Positions 51,501 through 64,000 of a stretch of 64,000 bases of DNA are shown here, piece by piece. The notes beneath the pieces are model-generated. The model had not been told where the DNA came from. It saw only the letters and a list, made by a program, of their open reading frames with translations, and searched no databases. A program made the translations under genes and the position numbers. Each line of letters starts with the position of its first letter. Position 1 is the first letter of the stretch. The DNA is from Phoebastria nigripes (taxonomy: Eukaryota; Chordata; Aves; Procellariiformes; Diomedeidae): contig JAYKAV010001245.1 of NCBI GenBank assembly GCA_035582835.1, positions 186,001-250,000 on the forward strand, in the 5' to 3' direction.

Positions 51501-54500
51501 AAATTTAGCACCTTAAAAATGTTGCCCCTTTCCATTATTTCCCCTTCCCCATATCTAAATTATACAACAACAACAACAAAATTTATGAATAGTTTCTATC
51601 TCCTCTAAGCTGCACTTTGAAGAAATTTATTACTGGCCAAGTAATAAATACTGCCCAGCATTTCAGCTGATTTTCCTTCCTTTGAATGGACTTCCACGTA
51701 TGAAACACACACACACTACAAGAAAACAGTACAGCCCTGACTCAGAAAAGCATGTAAGCGCATTAAACAGGCATTTATCTGCATAAGCACAAACATGAAA
51801 AGGCACAACATCAGAAGGCATGACAAATTGAGAACGAGAAACAGTTGAATGAATATAAAATATATGGAAGATAAAATCTGGTTGAGTTCAAGGTTTTGGA
51901 GGGTATTCCAGAAGTTTTTTATTATTATTTTCAAGTTTTTCAAAACCTATTTTCAGATCTTGTTTCAGGTAAAAATCTTGCTACCATTTTCCATGAGAAA
52001 AAGATAGGTCTCTCAATAAAGATGAAGTATTTTTGGCATGAGCACACACTATAAATGTTTCTATTTTCCCTGTGCTTATTTAGATACCTCACTGGATTAT
52101 TTACAAACTAGTGTAAGTCTTTCGCATGGAGTGTGGATACGGAGGTACAAATTGGCTGACATCTTCTCTTATGTAGAAGAGGCTCGTAAATCTTGATTTG
52201 TGTGACAGAAATCATAAATGATGACTCTGGATTTGATGTGGCCAAAACAATAGGATCTGGCACCTCCTTAATCACCTTTCAGAGTCTACTTGTAAAAAAA
52301 ACTAAAGCTTGCTCCATGACTAGAAACTGTGGAGCAGAAATTCATGACTGCAAGTAGAGGCTGTAGAGCAAAAATGTTCCAACTTCCCAGCCAACTCTTC
52401 CTGGTGGACTACTGCTCTCTTTATCATCACTATTGTTACACAGTGATTTAAATATGAATGCAAAATAGCTTCAGTCTACATAGCCTGACTTCACAATTCT
52501 CTTAGCTCCCAACACTCCTGTCATAGGGAACTACTTTTGTCACTTGGTGCTTTTAGCAGCTACACACAATGACAACATGGAGTAAGAATGCCTGCAAAAA
52601 AAAAAATTAATCAGGACTACACAAAACCTTAACCTATAATCTGAGACCACTCTCTTGTTCTACAAGTCTATGTTCACAATCCACTGGCAAATACACATTT
52701 CCCAAATTTCTGTGACTAGAAACATATAATCTCCTAAATATTAACAATTTCTACCGCTTTTAAAAGCTCTTACAAAGTAGCATTGCAATTAAGAACAAAA
52801 CATGAAACAAGCATGGATGGGAATAAAGTATGGATGATCTCATCCAAGGCACTTGCTTGTTAATCTGTAACTCTCCAGCTACGGAAGTACAATTTGAACT
52901 TTAAATCCTAAAGACTGTTTGCAACTCCATAGAATTTGGAAAGATGCAAGGAGACAGGAGCAAAGTAAGGCTTGATGTTTCCTGCTTATGGCTTCAGCTC
53001 AATCTCATCAGAATCTGTTCTGGCCAAACTAGAGCACTGAACTGAACTAAAACTAAACTAAATCTGTACTAAATCTTTCCACCTCCAATTTAATCCTATT
53101 ATGTTTTGGTCTCTTTGGTATGGACACTGGAAAAGCTTACTCTCTTCTTTGTAGCAGCCTATTTGAAGTCCCCTATGTCTTTCTACATTATCCTGTTCCC
53201 TAACAACCAACCTTAGGTCCTTTATTCTTTCCCATAGGCCATCATTTCTAAATTTCTGACTACTTTGGTGATCTGGACTGTCTCCATTAGTCCACATGTT
53301 TCTATCTTTGTTCCATAATAAAAACAAACTCACCCTTACAAGAACAGAGTTTATGAGGAAAAAGCTACACCCACATACCCAGAAGACTTGATCACAATAA
53401 GTCATTACCTTCTTCCCTGTTTTTCCATCTGTCCCCAAACATGTTGTTATCAGTCATCAATTCAGAGCAGTTTAGGGACACTTGAGAATTTGACCAAGAC
53501 GTCCAACAAAAAGATAATACTCAACAGGAATTTATGCAGCAAATGGAAGATGCAATGAGCCATTCACACAAACGTCCTGGGAAGAAAAGCAGCATCACCT
53601 ATTCCTGCTCCTGGATGACAGCCACTAACTCACCCTGAGGTGGGACTTTGCTGCTGGCCCCACTGGAGAGCCTCTCAGAAGGGGTGCACCAGGAGGAGGA
53701 GGGCAGTAGTGCACTGGTAAAGCTCAAGGGGCAGAGGTCTGGGTAAGCTCAGGAGGGAGGAATGCTGCAGTGTGTTTAGGACCCAGGCTAATATGAACAG
53801 GTATTTTTTATTTTCCATTTTTTTCTGTGTTTGTGTCAGGTATTGTTGAAAGGGAGTCATTTGGAAATATTTATACAGCTGTTCAACCGCAGTTGAACAT
53901 ACAGCTTTTGTGCCTAAGAATAAGACCATGTTTTACAGAAAAATGACAAAGCCTTACAAACCACAACACAAAAATCATATAAGCTCTACAGTATTGTCTT
54001 TATAATGTTAGAATTTCACAATTCTAATTAATGAAAACATTACCTTTTATGATACCAGTCTAACTGAATATTTAGTTTTAGTCTTAGTCCTTAAGCTACA
54101 ATCTTTCCAAGTTAATGGACTTCACTTTTTTTTTATAAGGTTACATAAATAACCAGAAAAATAAGATTTTTTTTTTTTTTTTAATGTGTTCATCCATTAA
54201 AGGGTTAATGATGTTGGCACTCATATGCTCAGAACCTGGCTTCAGCATCCACTGAGGTAAATGAGAAAGTTCATGCCTCCTCACATTGTTTCCTTTGCCT
54301 GGCTCCAGACTAAACAAAACATTACTTTGGATACAGAATCAAACCTAAGCTCTGCAACAGCCAAACTTTGGAAGTCTGTATGTCCTCCGAGGTCAAAATC
54401 ATGAAACATTAATTTCTCTGCTAAGTCAGATCCTACAGCGGTTACAAACATTTGAAAATGTAATAAATCCTACTACATTTAGGAACAAACTTAATTAAAG

Positions 54501-56198
54501 AAATCCATCAGTATGAGGTAACGCACCACATAAGCATCCAACAGCCAGTAAAGCAGCAAAACTTCTGGTTCTCACAACCTCTCTCATTTGCTGGAAACTA
54601 TAATACAAGTATGAAACAAAATACATTGAAGTGATACCAAGCAGCCACACATTGCATGACCGGGTTAGAGTCCCACTGGCAAGACCTGTTGCTTTGGAAT
54701 TTAAAGCAAGTTTTTTTTCATATTTATGACATTTCCAGTGGCATTTAGTCAAACAATCAATCTCTTTCTAGTGCACTACAAGACAGTTTCCTCTGAAATG
54801 GGTGAAGCCATTAACTGCAGTTAAGCAAACGGAGTTGGCTTCCAACTTCCGGAAAAACAAAATAGCAATGGGCAGCTGTCCTTCAGAAGCAGTTTTTCCA
54901 TACTGCTTTGTTTATTCTGGCAATATTTGGAGGGCAGTTCTTGGCCTTTGACAGAAAGTCTGTATTTGTTCTCTAGCCTCTTTGCCACTGCTGAACACTA
55001 CATTGCAGTAAACTGTCCATTCAGACCAGCGCATACATTAGTCATCCTGAACAAAAAGTCAGCTTGGATGGATACAAATCACAGTGATGCCCATAGCAGT
55101 GTTAAGAAGGTAGCTTAGCATGCAATGAGGAAGCCAAGGTGGTCTTTACAGCATCACCATGTTATCCTTCATTTAATCTCTGAATCTGTTTCTTTCAAAC
55201 ACACCCTATAAAAATAACATCCTTCTCAATGACTTTCAAAGTTACAAGAATATTTTCACTTCCCACAGAGGTAGAATAGATACAATCCAAAGAAAGGGAA
55301 ACCCTCTTAGCACAGAAGAGAACACAGTGGTCCCAAATGAAAGCAATTCACAGTCCACACTGCGATCCTTGCTTTTGATTACACCAGATTATAATGAATT
55401 CAGTATCTATAGATCAGGCAAAGTTTTCAAGGAAATACAAGGACAAACTAACAGCTACCTACCAGCATGTCTATACCATGCAATGGAGTTTGGTGAACAA
55501 ACTGTGGAGGTAGCAACAGCCCTCATTGACTAGGTGAACAGTATCACTCAGCACTACAATCTTGCATCTTAAATACACACATAAGGATGATGTTACTGCT
55601 AAACGCTGAATTTTAGTATTCCCTAATTCAGGGTGCTAACTGTACAATTTTAATAGATGCTTTTTACTGTAATTTCTGCATTAAAGGCTATATATTGTGT
55701 ATGAAAGTATTTCCCATACAAGAAAACATGGGTCTATTATCTACAATGACAAAAAGATCTTGAGAAGGTTTGGGGTTTCTGTTCCCCAGGCAGACACTGA
55801 CTGAGTAAACTACAAACAAGCTGCAACTGTGTAACCTCCTACCCCACCCAACACAGAGGGCTGCATTCATTTCCTCAAAATGAATCGGGGTGTATAGCAG
55901 CGGAAAGGAGACGTTTAATGTGGAAGAGGACAACGAGCAAAATTCAGTCCCAATAGTTTCTTCTCCTATCAAAAATTAATACAGCAAAACCAGAATTTAC
56001 AGTTATGGAATTTGTCTAGCTTCATAAAGTAAAAAGAAACTAAACAGAGCTACCGTGATGCTGCATAGGCACATAGTGCTTTCCACTTGAACATCACTTC
56101 AGCACTGCTGAGCAGGTGTGTGCCTACTGCAGCCTAGTCTGAGGCTTCCTGCTGAGCCCCTGCTTTACTTTCCCTTTGAACAGAGACTATTTACATAC
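48530..56198. other. Intron-like stretch, 7.7 kb
   Basis: No accepted exon. Weak candidates near 50.63 kb and 53.63-53.66 kb were seen but not accepted. The second lies in a short GC-rich patch with all three frames open. A CAA repeat is at 51565-51579 and a 16-base T run at 54167-54182. Confidence 0.4.
51565..51579 (+). repeat. (CAA)5 microsatellite
   Basis: Five perfect CAA units. Confidence 0.9.
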
Positions 56199-56252
56199 CT
56201 TTTAAAATGAAAACGTGCTGGCCTCCATTTTGATTGTGACTGCCGACTATTG
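56199..56252 (-). CDS. Predicted internal exon, 54 bp
   Basis: The acceptor is GCTGTTTTTCTACATGAAG and the donor is AAAAG before GTATGT (56193-56198). In the frame that joins the 170-bp exon it encodes IVGSHNQNGGQHVFILK, entering and leaving in phase 1. A second frame is also open (SQSKWRPARFHF region). The phase with the exon above (59945-59981) does not match in the preferred frame, so another exon may lie between. Confidence 0.45.
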
Positions 56253-56895
56253 CTTCATGTAGAAAAACAGCTTTTAAGGTTGCTGATGCTCTGGTGTGTC
56301 TCTTATTCTATCACCAAAAAAGGCCTGAAAGATAAAAACAAGGCTGCACCTGCATGGACCTCCGCAGGTCCATCTGGGCAGCTGTCCATGCCAGCTCCTT
56401 CAGTACTGCTTTCACTGCCTCACATGGCAGAGGACAAACAGGCTTCTGCATGCGACCCACCGCAAAACCACAAGCCCACTATTTACTACAAGACTTTCTC
56501 TCCCGATTCTGAACACATCCCAGCCTCACGTCAATCCTCCTGTGCGATGCAGCCATCCCAGCCTCTGCTCCCTGACTTGGAAGGGCAGAAGCTGGGGTGT
56601 GCTGGGGGGAATAGAAATCACTAATGTTGAAGTAATAGATTTAGAGGTCTGCCTCAACAGGGTTCATGCAGCCACAGCATGTCCCAAGAGCATGCAATAG
56701 CTCTGTTGTGCGTTTGAGGGGCATGGCAAACAAGGAGGGAATTCAACACAAACGTGAAGAATGAAAAAAACATCACTTGGTGGTTATGTGATGTTATAAA
56801 TTGCAATAAGGTATGCTGGCAGCTGTCACAGTTCTTCCCCATTAACATTAATAAGACATGCTAGAATGGAATTAAGATGATTTTACTGACTTCCT

Positions 56896-56915
56896 AAAAA
56901 AAAAAAAAAAAAAAA
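56896..56915 (+). repeat. A20 homopolymer
   Basis: Twenty A in a row in an intron-like stretch. Confidence 0.9.
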
Positions 56916-58145
56916 TTAAGCTCTCTAAAGCTACACTTGACTTTGATGAGGTCACAAACTTGACAGCAAATTGCATTGGGAACTCATTACAATCTCTATT
57001 GCAGTAACAACTAGGGAAGCCCCTAACCGATACCAGGGCTCCTGCCGCGCAATCCAAAACGTGCACAAGTCAAATACATGTGTACATACGGAAACAACAG
57101 TCTGTGCTTATATGGCATTTACAGCTGAAAGAGACCAAGGCAAGGAGTAGGAGCAGAAAAGTACTAAACACAGGCAGTGAGTGGCTCAGAAGCAAGTATC
57201 TGAGTAGCTGAGTCTTGGTTCAATCTGATTTGACTCAAATACTTTAATTTCAAGAAAAGCATTGCATACTGAAAGCAAGCATACTTCAGACATATCAAGC
57301 ATTCAGGAGCAAAACTGATAGCTCTAGGCATACAACAGTGGTTTCCTAGAACATCTCATGAGAGTCTGAACACCTTAATACCACAAGTGGCCTATAGAGA
57401 AATCACACAGAAGTTGCACCAATTTACCTAAACTGGTTTGCAAATTGACTTATTTACATCAGAGCTAGCCTCTGGTGCATTCTGTTAAGTGTAAGAAAAT
57501 TCGTTTAGAATCCAAACTAAGCTAAATGAGTACTGGGCACTCTCAACCTGATTGAACCATGGTCATACAAGCTTGCTACACTGATTTAGGTAAATCAGCT
57601 TTAGCAAACAATTTAGTTAAATCAGTGTCATTCTGTATTTAGGCCACAAATATGATTCACTCTTTTTTCACTTTTCACATTGCTTCTTTCTCAGTAGTAC
57701 AGCTTATGTGAAAACAAATGTATCACAATGAAGTAGAGAGCACAAATGCCTATTTCAGTCACACGTACAGCAGAATTATATTTAAAACACTCAAAAAGGG
57801 ATTTACTCTGTCCAAATGTATGCCTCTCTCTCAGCTATTTTTAATCATCTGGGCCTGTATCTCTAACTATTAAGAAGATGGGGAACTTGGATTCCTAATT
57901 TTAGGTGCTCTGAATTGCACCTCCTGGCCACCTAGCTGAGAAATTATATACCACAACATTTGAGAACTTTTCAAGCAGAAATTGTGTAGAGGATTCTGTA
58001 ATAGGGATATAACGGATCTGCAGATAGGATAAAAAAATAGAGGCAGTTCTCCCTGCAGTTTTAAGTTTGTAAGTCTAACCGTGTTCAAAAAGAGAAGAAT
58101 ATTGTTCATTATATTTAACAGTGCTGAGCTGTGAGTCTATGGAGA

Positions 58146-58167
58146 TTTTTTTTTTTTTTTTTTTTTT
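58146..58167 (+). repeat. T22 homopolymer
   Basis: Twenty-two T, followed 15-30 bp later by a G6/A9 run. Confidence 0.9.
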
Positions 58168-59308
58168 ACATTATCCACTAAAAGGGGGGAAAAAAAAAAG
58201 GGTGTGGACTCTGCCCACATATTTTGTGTTGCAGGATCAGATACCTAAGCTCATGAGATGTACCACTAGCTCTAGAGATGTAGAGACTCACACTTATGGA
58301 ATGGAGCCTTGCTGATGAATCTTTCTATAGAGGAGCAATAGGTTACTTAAATTTAGAAAGTCCTCAAGTGATAAGAAAAAATAAATAGGAAAAAAAAATA
58401 AAGAGGAAAAACAAGTGAATTAGAAAATAGGAAATAGCCAAAAGAAAATTAGTTTGTTCCAAAAATTAACAAATTTATGAAATAAGGATGATGATGATTC
58501 ATATACTTGAATAAAAAAAAAGTTAAGAAAAATCTAAATTTAGTGCAGAACTAGACTCTGACTGTGCATATCTAGGCAGAGTTTTCCTTTCTACACAATT
58601 ATTAATAAGGCATTCCAAAGTGAACCTCTGATGAAAGGTGTCATAAAAACATCATTCCCATATACCAATTTTCATATGTTTGGTTGTTCCATTTCTTCCC
58701 GTTTGTTCCAAAACAATTCCAATTTTCATAAAGTGGTCTGATTATGATCACAGACAAAGCACTGTCTGACACTTTATTTTCCATCATTTATAATTCAGGA
58801 AAAGGGGTACCACAGATCTCCAAGCTTCATTTTCAATTTTTACTGTTCTTCCTCTCCCTTTCTGAGAGGATTCATCTTAATTGAATGGATACATAAGTCG
58901 TCTCTTAAACCCAGTAATAAAAATGTATCCTAGAGGTCAAGCAACATAGCATTTTATGTTATTTCAAGTCACTTGTTCTTCTGCTCATTTTTGTCTCTCA
59001 TTCTTCATATCAAACTAACATTAGCTAATAGCATTAACAGTGCTATCTTTAAAGACAGAAAACTGATGACACAGTCAAGGACAATGATTCCACTTTTTTA
59101 TGGTATTAATCCATAGCAGAAACAGTTCACTCTGAAATTCCCCTTGAAAATAATGTAAGACTCCTACAGCCAAGCAAACGATTTCCAGTTCTAGATTACT
59201 TACAAGCATGACTTCTTTAACCAGTATCAGAATTAGAGAGGCACATTAAGTAAATGATGAAGGAAACCACCTCTTCTTCGTTGCTGTGAGCATAAAAATA
59301 CATTATAA

Positions 59309-59340
59309 ATCATAAACACTACATATCATAAACACTACAT
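59309..59340 (+). repeat. 16-bp perfect tandem duplication
   Basis: ATCATAAACACTACAT occurs twice in tandem, followed by a degraded third start (ATCACAAAAACAT). Confidence 0.9.
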
Positions 59341-59384
59341 ATCACAAAAACATTTTTATTGCCATAATATAAATTTACCACAAA

Positions 59385-59405
59385 AAACAAACAAACAAAC
59401 AAAAA
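59385..59405 (+). repeat. (AAAC)n microsatellite
   Basis: Four to five AAAC units within an A-rich run. Confidence 0.85.
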
Positions 59406-59944
59406 TCTATGAAAAAGGACTCTACTACAAAGCTTCAGATAGCTTTTAAGACACTAAAACCCAGGAATTTGTATTAGCTCAAGCCTGGGACTCCAGAGGC
59501 CATCACATTCCTGTATTCCAGACAACAGCTGAGAGAAAATTTAGTCCTTTTCATTCTGCAAAGAAAATAAAAAAAATAAAAGGGAGTTGTTGAACAGTTT
59601 CTTCTCAACATTACCTTTGACCAAAGAAAAGCATGACATAAGATCAAAGGAGGAATACAGGCTTAGGAAACATGTTTATTAAGTTTCTAATTCATTCATA
59701 TTTTCCTTTAATAAAAGAGGGGGAATCTCTGCACCAGGAAATGTGGAAAAAATTGACATTGTCTTTTAAAACTTCCAGCCCATCATTTATAGTTATCTTC
59801 ACCTTTTCTCTGCAGAGCAAGACATTAGCCATTCTTGACACTATATTCTGTGGTTGTCTCCCGAAAGAATAAAAACCACTGCTAGCTGATATCACATAAA
59901 TGTAACTTTTACAGAAGAGTACCCCACAATGGACTACAGCTCAC

Positions 59945-59981
59945 CTATTTTTCTTAGCCTCCAATAACTTCAAAATGTTCT
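59945..59981 (-). CDS. Predicted internal exon, 37 bp
   Basis: The acceptor CTACTTTTTTAAACAAAG has a strong tract and the donor is ATAG before GTGAGC (59939-59944). One frame is open, encoding NILKLLEAKKN plus two bases. A second AG two bases in (NAGNAG-like) would change the entry phase from 1 to 0. The phase to the next exon is unresolved. Confidence 0.42.
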
Positions 59982-61569
59982 CTTTGTTTAAAAAAGTAGA
60001 AGAATCACCTGGTATTTGAGGTTCCTCAAAGCCTTATTAGGATACTTTCTTACTGTTGCAGTACCAGTGTTCTTCCAACAACAGCCCTAAAAAAGGTTTT
60101 CAGATGGAGAAAAAGCCTTGATTTCAGTATGTCAGTTCAGAATGTATAGTATAGCCCCCTTAGGATAATTTTATTCGAGGCTGTTTTATAAAAACTAATG
60201 AGCTAGAAATAAAAGAAAAAAAATTCTCAATGCTACTTAGTGGGTTTCCTGAATTTCAAATATTAAACATTTATCTTATTAGCCTCTTCTCTTTAATATG
60301 ACCTATTTTTCACTTTCCTATGAACTGAAAAAAAAAACAGTGTTCCGTTTTCTTGAAAATCACCGTATTATAATATTCATAATATTGGTACATATGGGTA
60401 CATACTTAACTCAAAGTGTTTTGTCTAACACAGTTACACCTCAATGCCATATGTGTTACATATTTCCAGGCATTTAACTTCAAAATCTCCCATCTAAAAA
60501 GCTACAAATACTGCAGAACAAGCACCACGTTTGATAGAGAGGTTATGCACGAGCACAGCGTCAAGATTGCGAGCTACTGACTCTCTAGAAAAATAAAAAG
60601 CAAATGCATGTACAGGATCACGTGCTGAAGCTTACAGAGGTACACTGAATTTTTGCCATTCGGATACAGCTTCAGAGAGATTCATGGTAAACTGAAAGGT
60701 TTTATATATTGCTTTTCAAAATTAAAGAACCAAGTGTATAATTATGCCTAAGACGACTGTGTAGTGCTGTAGGAATGGGCATTGAGGCTTCTCCCTGTCC
60801 TTCTCCTTTCCCTTCCCCCCGCTAATACTTTATTCTAATCAGCTGAAGAATTCCCAAGGACTGTGATAAATGCAAGTATTTTCACCCTACAAAACTGTTA
60901 ACATGTATTTTTTCTTCCCTAGGCAACAGAATAAAACAAATCCAGAAGCAACTATAACCAACACAACCTACATTTCAGGGCATCAGCAGTCCCTAATTTC
61001 CTGAGCCTCACTTACTTTGTGGTCTTCAAACAAAAAACCCCTCCCCAACAGACCTTTTCCTTTCTCTCCCCTGGCATTTCTTTTTTTCATTTATTTGCCA
61101 TTTCAAATGTATCATTTTTCTTCAGCATCTCCTGATCAGATTTTTCCTTTAAGATCCTCTCTCCTCAAGGTCTTAATGTATTTTTTTCAGATTGGTTTCC
61201 TATTTACAGGAGCACTCAAATCCTCTAGCACACTTAGCTTATGAATTTGACAATGCTCAGTCTGTCCAGGACTCCCTGCATATTCTAGGAAATCCCTTCC
61301 CGAATCAGAGATTGCCAGACTAATGCAGGAAGCACAGTGTCTGCTTAAACACAAATACCCTTGTTTTGAAAGAACAGTACTATGAACTCCAATCTTTACA
61401 AAAAGCAAGGTATTTAGCTTGATAAGTTTTGAAAATATTTTAAGATATTAAAATATCACAGCAGTGAAGGAGGACCTTCTTAACATCAGTGCCAAATTCA
61501 GTTTAAAAAGCACTGCAGCTCATTAGCATGGCTACCAGCTCGTAGCTGTTCCAGGGCCAAACTAGTCAC

Positions 61570-61631
61570 CCATGCCAAGAATTTGCCATTACCACTAGGA
61601 ATACACAGAACTATTTTTTCCATGTTAGACT
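61570..61631 (-). CDS. Possible internal exon, 62 bp
   Basis: The exon lies in a longer open frame (61734-61498). The acceptor is ACCTTCCATTACAAG. The donor is ATGG before GTGACT (61564-61569), a weak site. It encodes SNMEKIVLCIPSGNGKFLAW after two bases of an incoming codon, and leaves phase 0. The peptide is protein-like but the donor is poor. Confidence 0.3.
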
Positions 61632-62386
61632 CTTGTAATGGAAGGTTTGTTTTTTTAAACTTATACAGTGAAACAAGATCTGTCCTACGCTCCTGGTTCA
61701 GAACCAGCTTTGGCAAATTCAGAGCCATCAGCATGGTGCATGCACCGAAGAGAAAGCATTTGCAGCAGGCTTATAAAGCTATAAATCTATAGATTTTCTG
61801 TTGCTAAATACTTTACAGTTGGTTTACTACTTGGAAGTGTGCATTCAATTCTAAATAAAAGATTTTACATTGTTTCATGATCAGACATTACTCTGTGTAA
61901 GGAATCATGCTGAAATCCAGCCGTGTAGCTATTAACAACACACCAGAGAAGAATTTTTCGAACCTCAAAGCCTCAGAAGAAATCCCAAAAGTGCAGCTTT
62001 CTCCTGTCAAGGCTATAGGCAGTGATCATTTCAGGTAGAAAAAGAAACTGAGCTCACTTGTTTATCCTGCATCTTGTTCCAAAGCAATTAACTGAATGAA
62101 GAAATTGCTTGCCTGTCCATGATCAGAGCAGACTTAACACTTGTCAAGTGCCATCTTTTGGAATTAATTCAGCCAACATCGTCACGTGCTTCAAGCACAT
62201 CCCCAAATCTTGGCCAGATACAGCTAGATGGTTTTTTTTTTTCAGCACAGAAACAGAGCAGTTGAACAATTAATTAATTTCCTGTAATAATTCAGTATGG
62301 CTTCCCCGATATGTAAAAGTAATGTAGCAGCCTGTGCTGAACTGGCAAGGGGTGTTTGTGGGGGAAGAGGGAAAAATCAAACTAAC

Positions 62387-62478
62387 ATCGTTGGTGCCCC
62401 CAGGCATCTGTAAAAGCAGATCTTCAAATACTTCAGCAATTTTGATGGCAATGCTCTTGCTCTCCATGGCTTCCACCA
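62387..62478 (-). CDS. Predicted internal exon, 92 bp
   Basis: The acceptor region has a TTGCTAACTC branch-point-like sequence and ends TTGTTCTGCAAG. The frame encodes VEAMESKSIAIKIAEVFEDL followed by LLQMPGGTND, a strongly helical, protein-like stretch. The donor (GAT before GTTAGT, 62381-62386) is non-ideal, so the 3' boundary is uncertain. The peptide would suit a helical-repeat or regulatory segment, but identity is unknown. It is the furthest upstream exon I can see. Confidence 0.42.
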
Positions 62479-64000
62479 CTTGCAGAACAATTTAGATTTC
62501 TGATCGAGTTAGCAAAATGTTTGGCTTTGCTTCACAATAAACTATTAAACAACATCTTACTCATGAAAAATGCATTCACCTATATAGGAAGGATTCACTC
62601 ATCTCTGTAGGGAGAACTCACAGCTAGAGTTCTTTTATCAGTCAGTCCTGTATATGAGAAGCAAGACAGAAAGATGGGTGTTATTTCAGAATTAAGGAAC
62701 AGGTATTACCTACTGCTTTGGAGAAATCTCTTACCAAAATTTACAGTAACTCAATTACAATGCTGCCCTGTCCTTAGCCAATACTGATCACCAATAGTTG
62801 AGCACAACTAATTAACATATTAAAAAGCAGCAAAAAAATAGCAACTAGCTTTCACTAAGGAATACAAATTCTCCTGAAATACAAAATTAGGTACTACCAT
62901 AAGTATTGCTCACCCTGGGCACTACTTTGGGATCTTGCCTTTTTTTTTTTTTCTTTTTCTTTTTTTTTTTAAATAGGAAAAGTCTGATAAAATGCATCCC
63001 CTAGAATTACAGCCTGCAAGCTCCACCATTTCCCCCCATACCTAGTGATGGTGATCCTTAGCCACCACATTTCAAAAGCAGGTACAGAACACAACCAAGA
63101 ATCAACATGAGATCATTGAAAATATTGAACAATCTTTCTAAATATACTGCAGATCAACTCGGTAGCAGACCCAACTGTAAAAATTGACCAGTATTTCTCA
63201 TTTGAAGACTCTCTACTCTGCTGTGCCAGAATTTAACTGCACAGGCCAAATGCCAAATGTCTTTGTAAACATTCAGCAATCTGTGAGAAAAATTGAGGAT
63301 TACATTGTTTTCAGGTGTATTCAATTCTGGAAATCTTTTATTTCAGAAATGCTACCATCATGTTTTGGAGGAAAAACCTTGACAAACTGTATCTGTGCCA
63401 AACCCCACCTTAATTCAATTTCCTTCTGTTCATGAACTACAGAGCAATTTTTATTAACATGACTGAAGAATCTTTTCCCATGTAGACCCTGCCTCAGGCA
63501 GTTCACAAAATGGACAATGTTTTCTTATTGAATTCAAAGTATTCTTTTTTCCATATTGTTCAAGTGTGGGATACATGCCTCCTCATCTGAATACACTCTT
63601 CCAACTCTGCTCTGCAAACAAAATTATCAATATATTATGAGGATTTCCTCTCATACTCATTACTGCATATATCCAAATGACTACACAGTCCTACTTTATT
63701 CCCAGCATAGATCCATGCTATAAAGTGAATGAGGCAAAGGTCTTGAAGGAAAAAAAAAAAAGGGGGGGNNNNNNNNNNNNNNNNNNNNNNNNNNNAAGAT
63801 GATTATGTATGCTTATATCTTTGAGCACAGAAAACTATCCCCAACTTTCTTTAAAAAGTACCTAAGCTCTCCTTTGCACTATATTTGACAATCACCAACT
63901 AAAATACAATTCCCCTTTATTTTACTGCATTATTTGAGCACTGCATAATTTTTTGAGTGTTTTTTTTTTTTTATTTTCTAAGGTAAGAGAACATTTGTAC
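62479..64000. other. Upstream stretch with no supported feature
   Basis: No exon with good splice sites on either strand. Donor-like sites near 62.73, 62.91 and 63.04 kb lack acceptors. It includes T-rich runs near 62.94-62.97 kb and the assembly gap. Confidence 0.4.
63769..63795. other. Assembly gap (27 N)
   Basis: Twenty-seven consecutive N follow an A run and seven G. The homopolymers probably stopped the assembly, so the true gap size is not known. Confidence 0.99.

Larger units (their letters stand above)
56253..62386. other. Intron-like stretch with two tentative exons
   Basis: Besides the two candidates listed separately (59945-59981 and 61570-61631) I see homopolymer runs (A at 56896-56915, T at 58146-58167), an AAAC repeat at 59385-59405 and a 16-bp direct duplication at 59309-59340. 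Confidence 0.4.
2359..62478 (-). other. Predicted span of a multi-exon protein-coding gene (partial, unidentified)
   Basis: About twenty candidate coding exons lie on the minus strand across this span. The best have a pyrimidine-tract acceptor, a consensus donor and an open frame between them. Two groups of exons join in phase: five exons from 48529 to 30733 (139 codons) and eight from 21128 to 2359 (236 codons). The codon phases were worked out by hand. The groups do not yet join, so at least one exon around 21-31 kb is missing or mis-bounded. No start-codon exon or terminal exon was found, so the gene probably extends past both ends of the window. The peptide is mixed hydrophobic and polar. 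I cannot match it to a family from memory, so function is unassigned. That a gene exists here is inference from splice structure. Confidence 0.65.

Noticed and set aside
53058..53438. 126-codon minus-strand frame with a charged stretch
   Set aside because: I considered a retroelement or exon origin, but found no acceptor/donor pair and no recognisable reverse-transcriptase or gag motif.
1..64000. Search for CRISPR arrays, tRNA or rRNA genes, bacterial operons or an integrated mobile system
   Set aside because: Nothing of the kind is visible. The repeats present are microsatellites, short duplications, one LTR and CR1 pieces.

Overview
This window looks like vertebrate nuclear DNA, almost certainly from a bird. 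It is AT-rich and repeat-poor. It holds no bacterial-style operons, and nearly every open frame is short and broken by stops. Two mobile-element remnants point to birds: the 3' end of a CR1 LINE at 45484-45778, and a complete solo LTR at 31374-31890 of the ERVL-like type common in neoavian genomes. Isolated N calls roughly every 0.5-2 kb and a 27-bp N gap at 63769-63795 indicate a draft assembly.

The main content I can support is one long, intron-rich gene on the minus strand, crossing most of the window from about 62.5 kb down to at least 2.36 kb. I inferred it by reading for splice acceptors with pyrimidine tracts, consensus donors, and an open frame between them. The exons are small (16-192 bp) and the introns run up to about 10 kb. 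Eight predicted exons between 21.13 kb and 2.36 kb (32, 36, 46, 192, 132, 57, 150 and 65 bp) join in one phase-compatible frame of 236 codons. Five others between 48.53 kb and 30.73 kb (170, 51, 59, 105 and 34 bp) join in a second frame of 139 codons. The link between the two chains, and the exons above 56 kb, are less certain; at least one exon is missing from my model. I see neither an initiator exon nor a terminal exon with stop codon and poly(A) site, so both ends of the gene probably lie outside the window. I do not recognise the protein and give no gene symbol. It shows no signal peptide, zinc finger, kinase or other familiar motif in the parts I can read.

The rest reads as intron or intergenic DNA: the LTR and CR1 fragment, a possible very old CR1-like scrap near 42.9 kb, microsatellites, homopolymer runs and a few short direct duplications. 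I found no RNA gene, CRISPR array, integrated plasmid or phage, and nothing resembling a new defence or mobile system. The most useful targets for follow-up are the unidentified gene, the open frame and possible alternative exon at 44.26-44.73 kb, and the LTR, which lies in sense orientation inside the gene.
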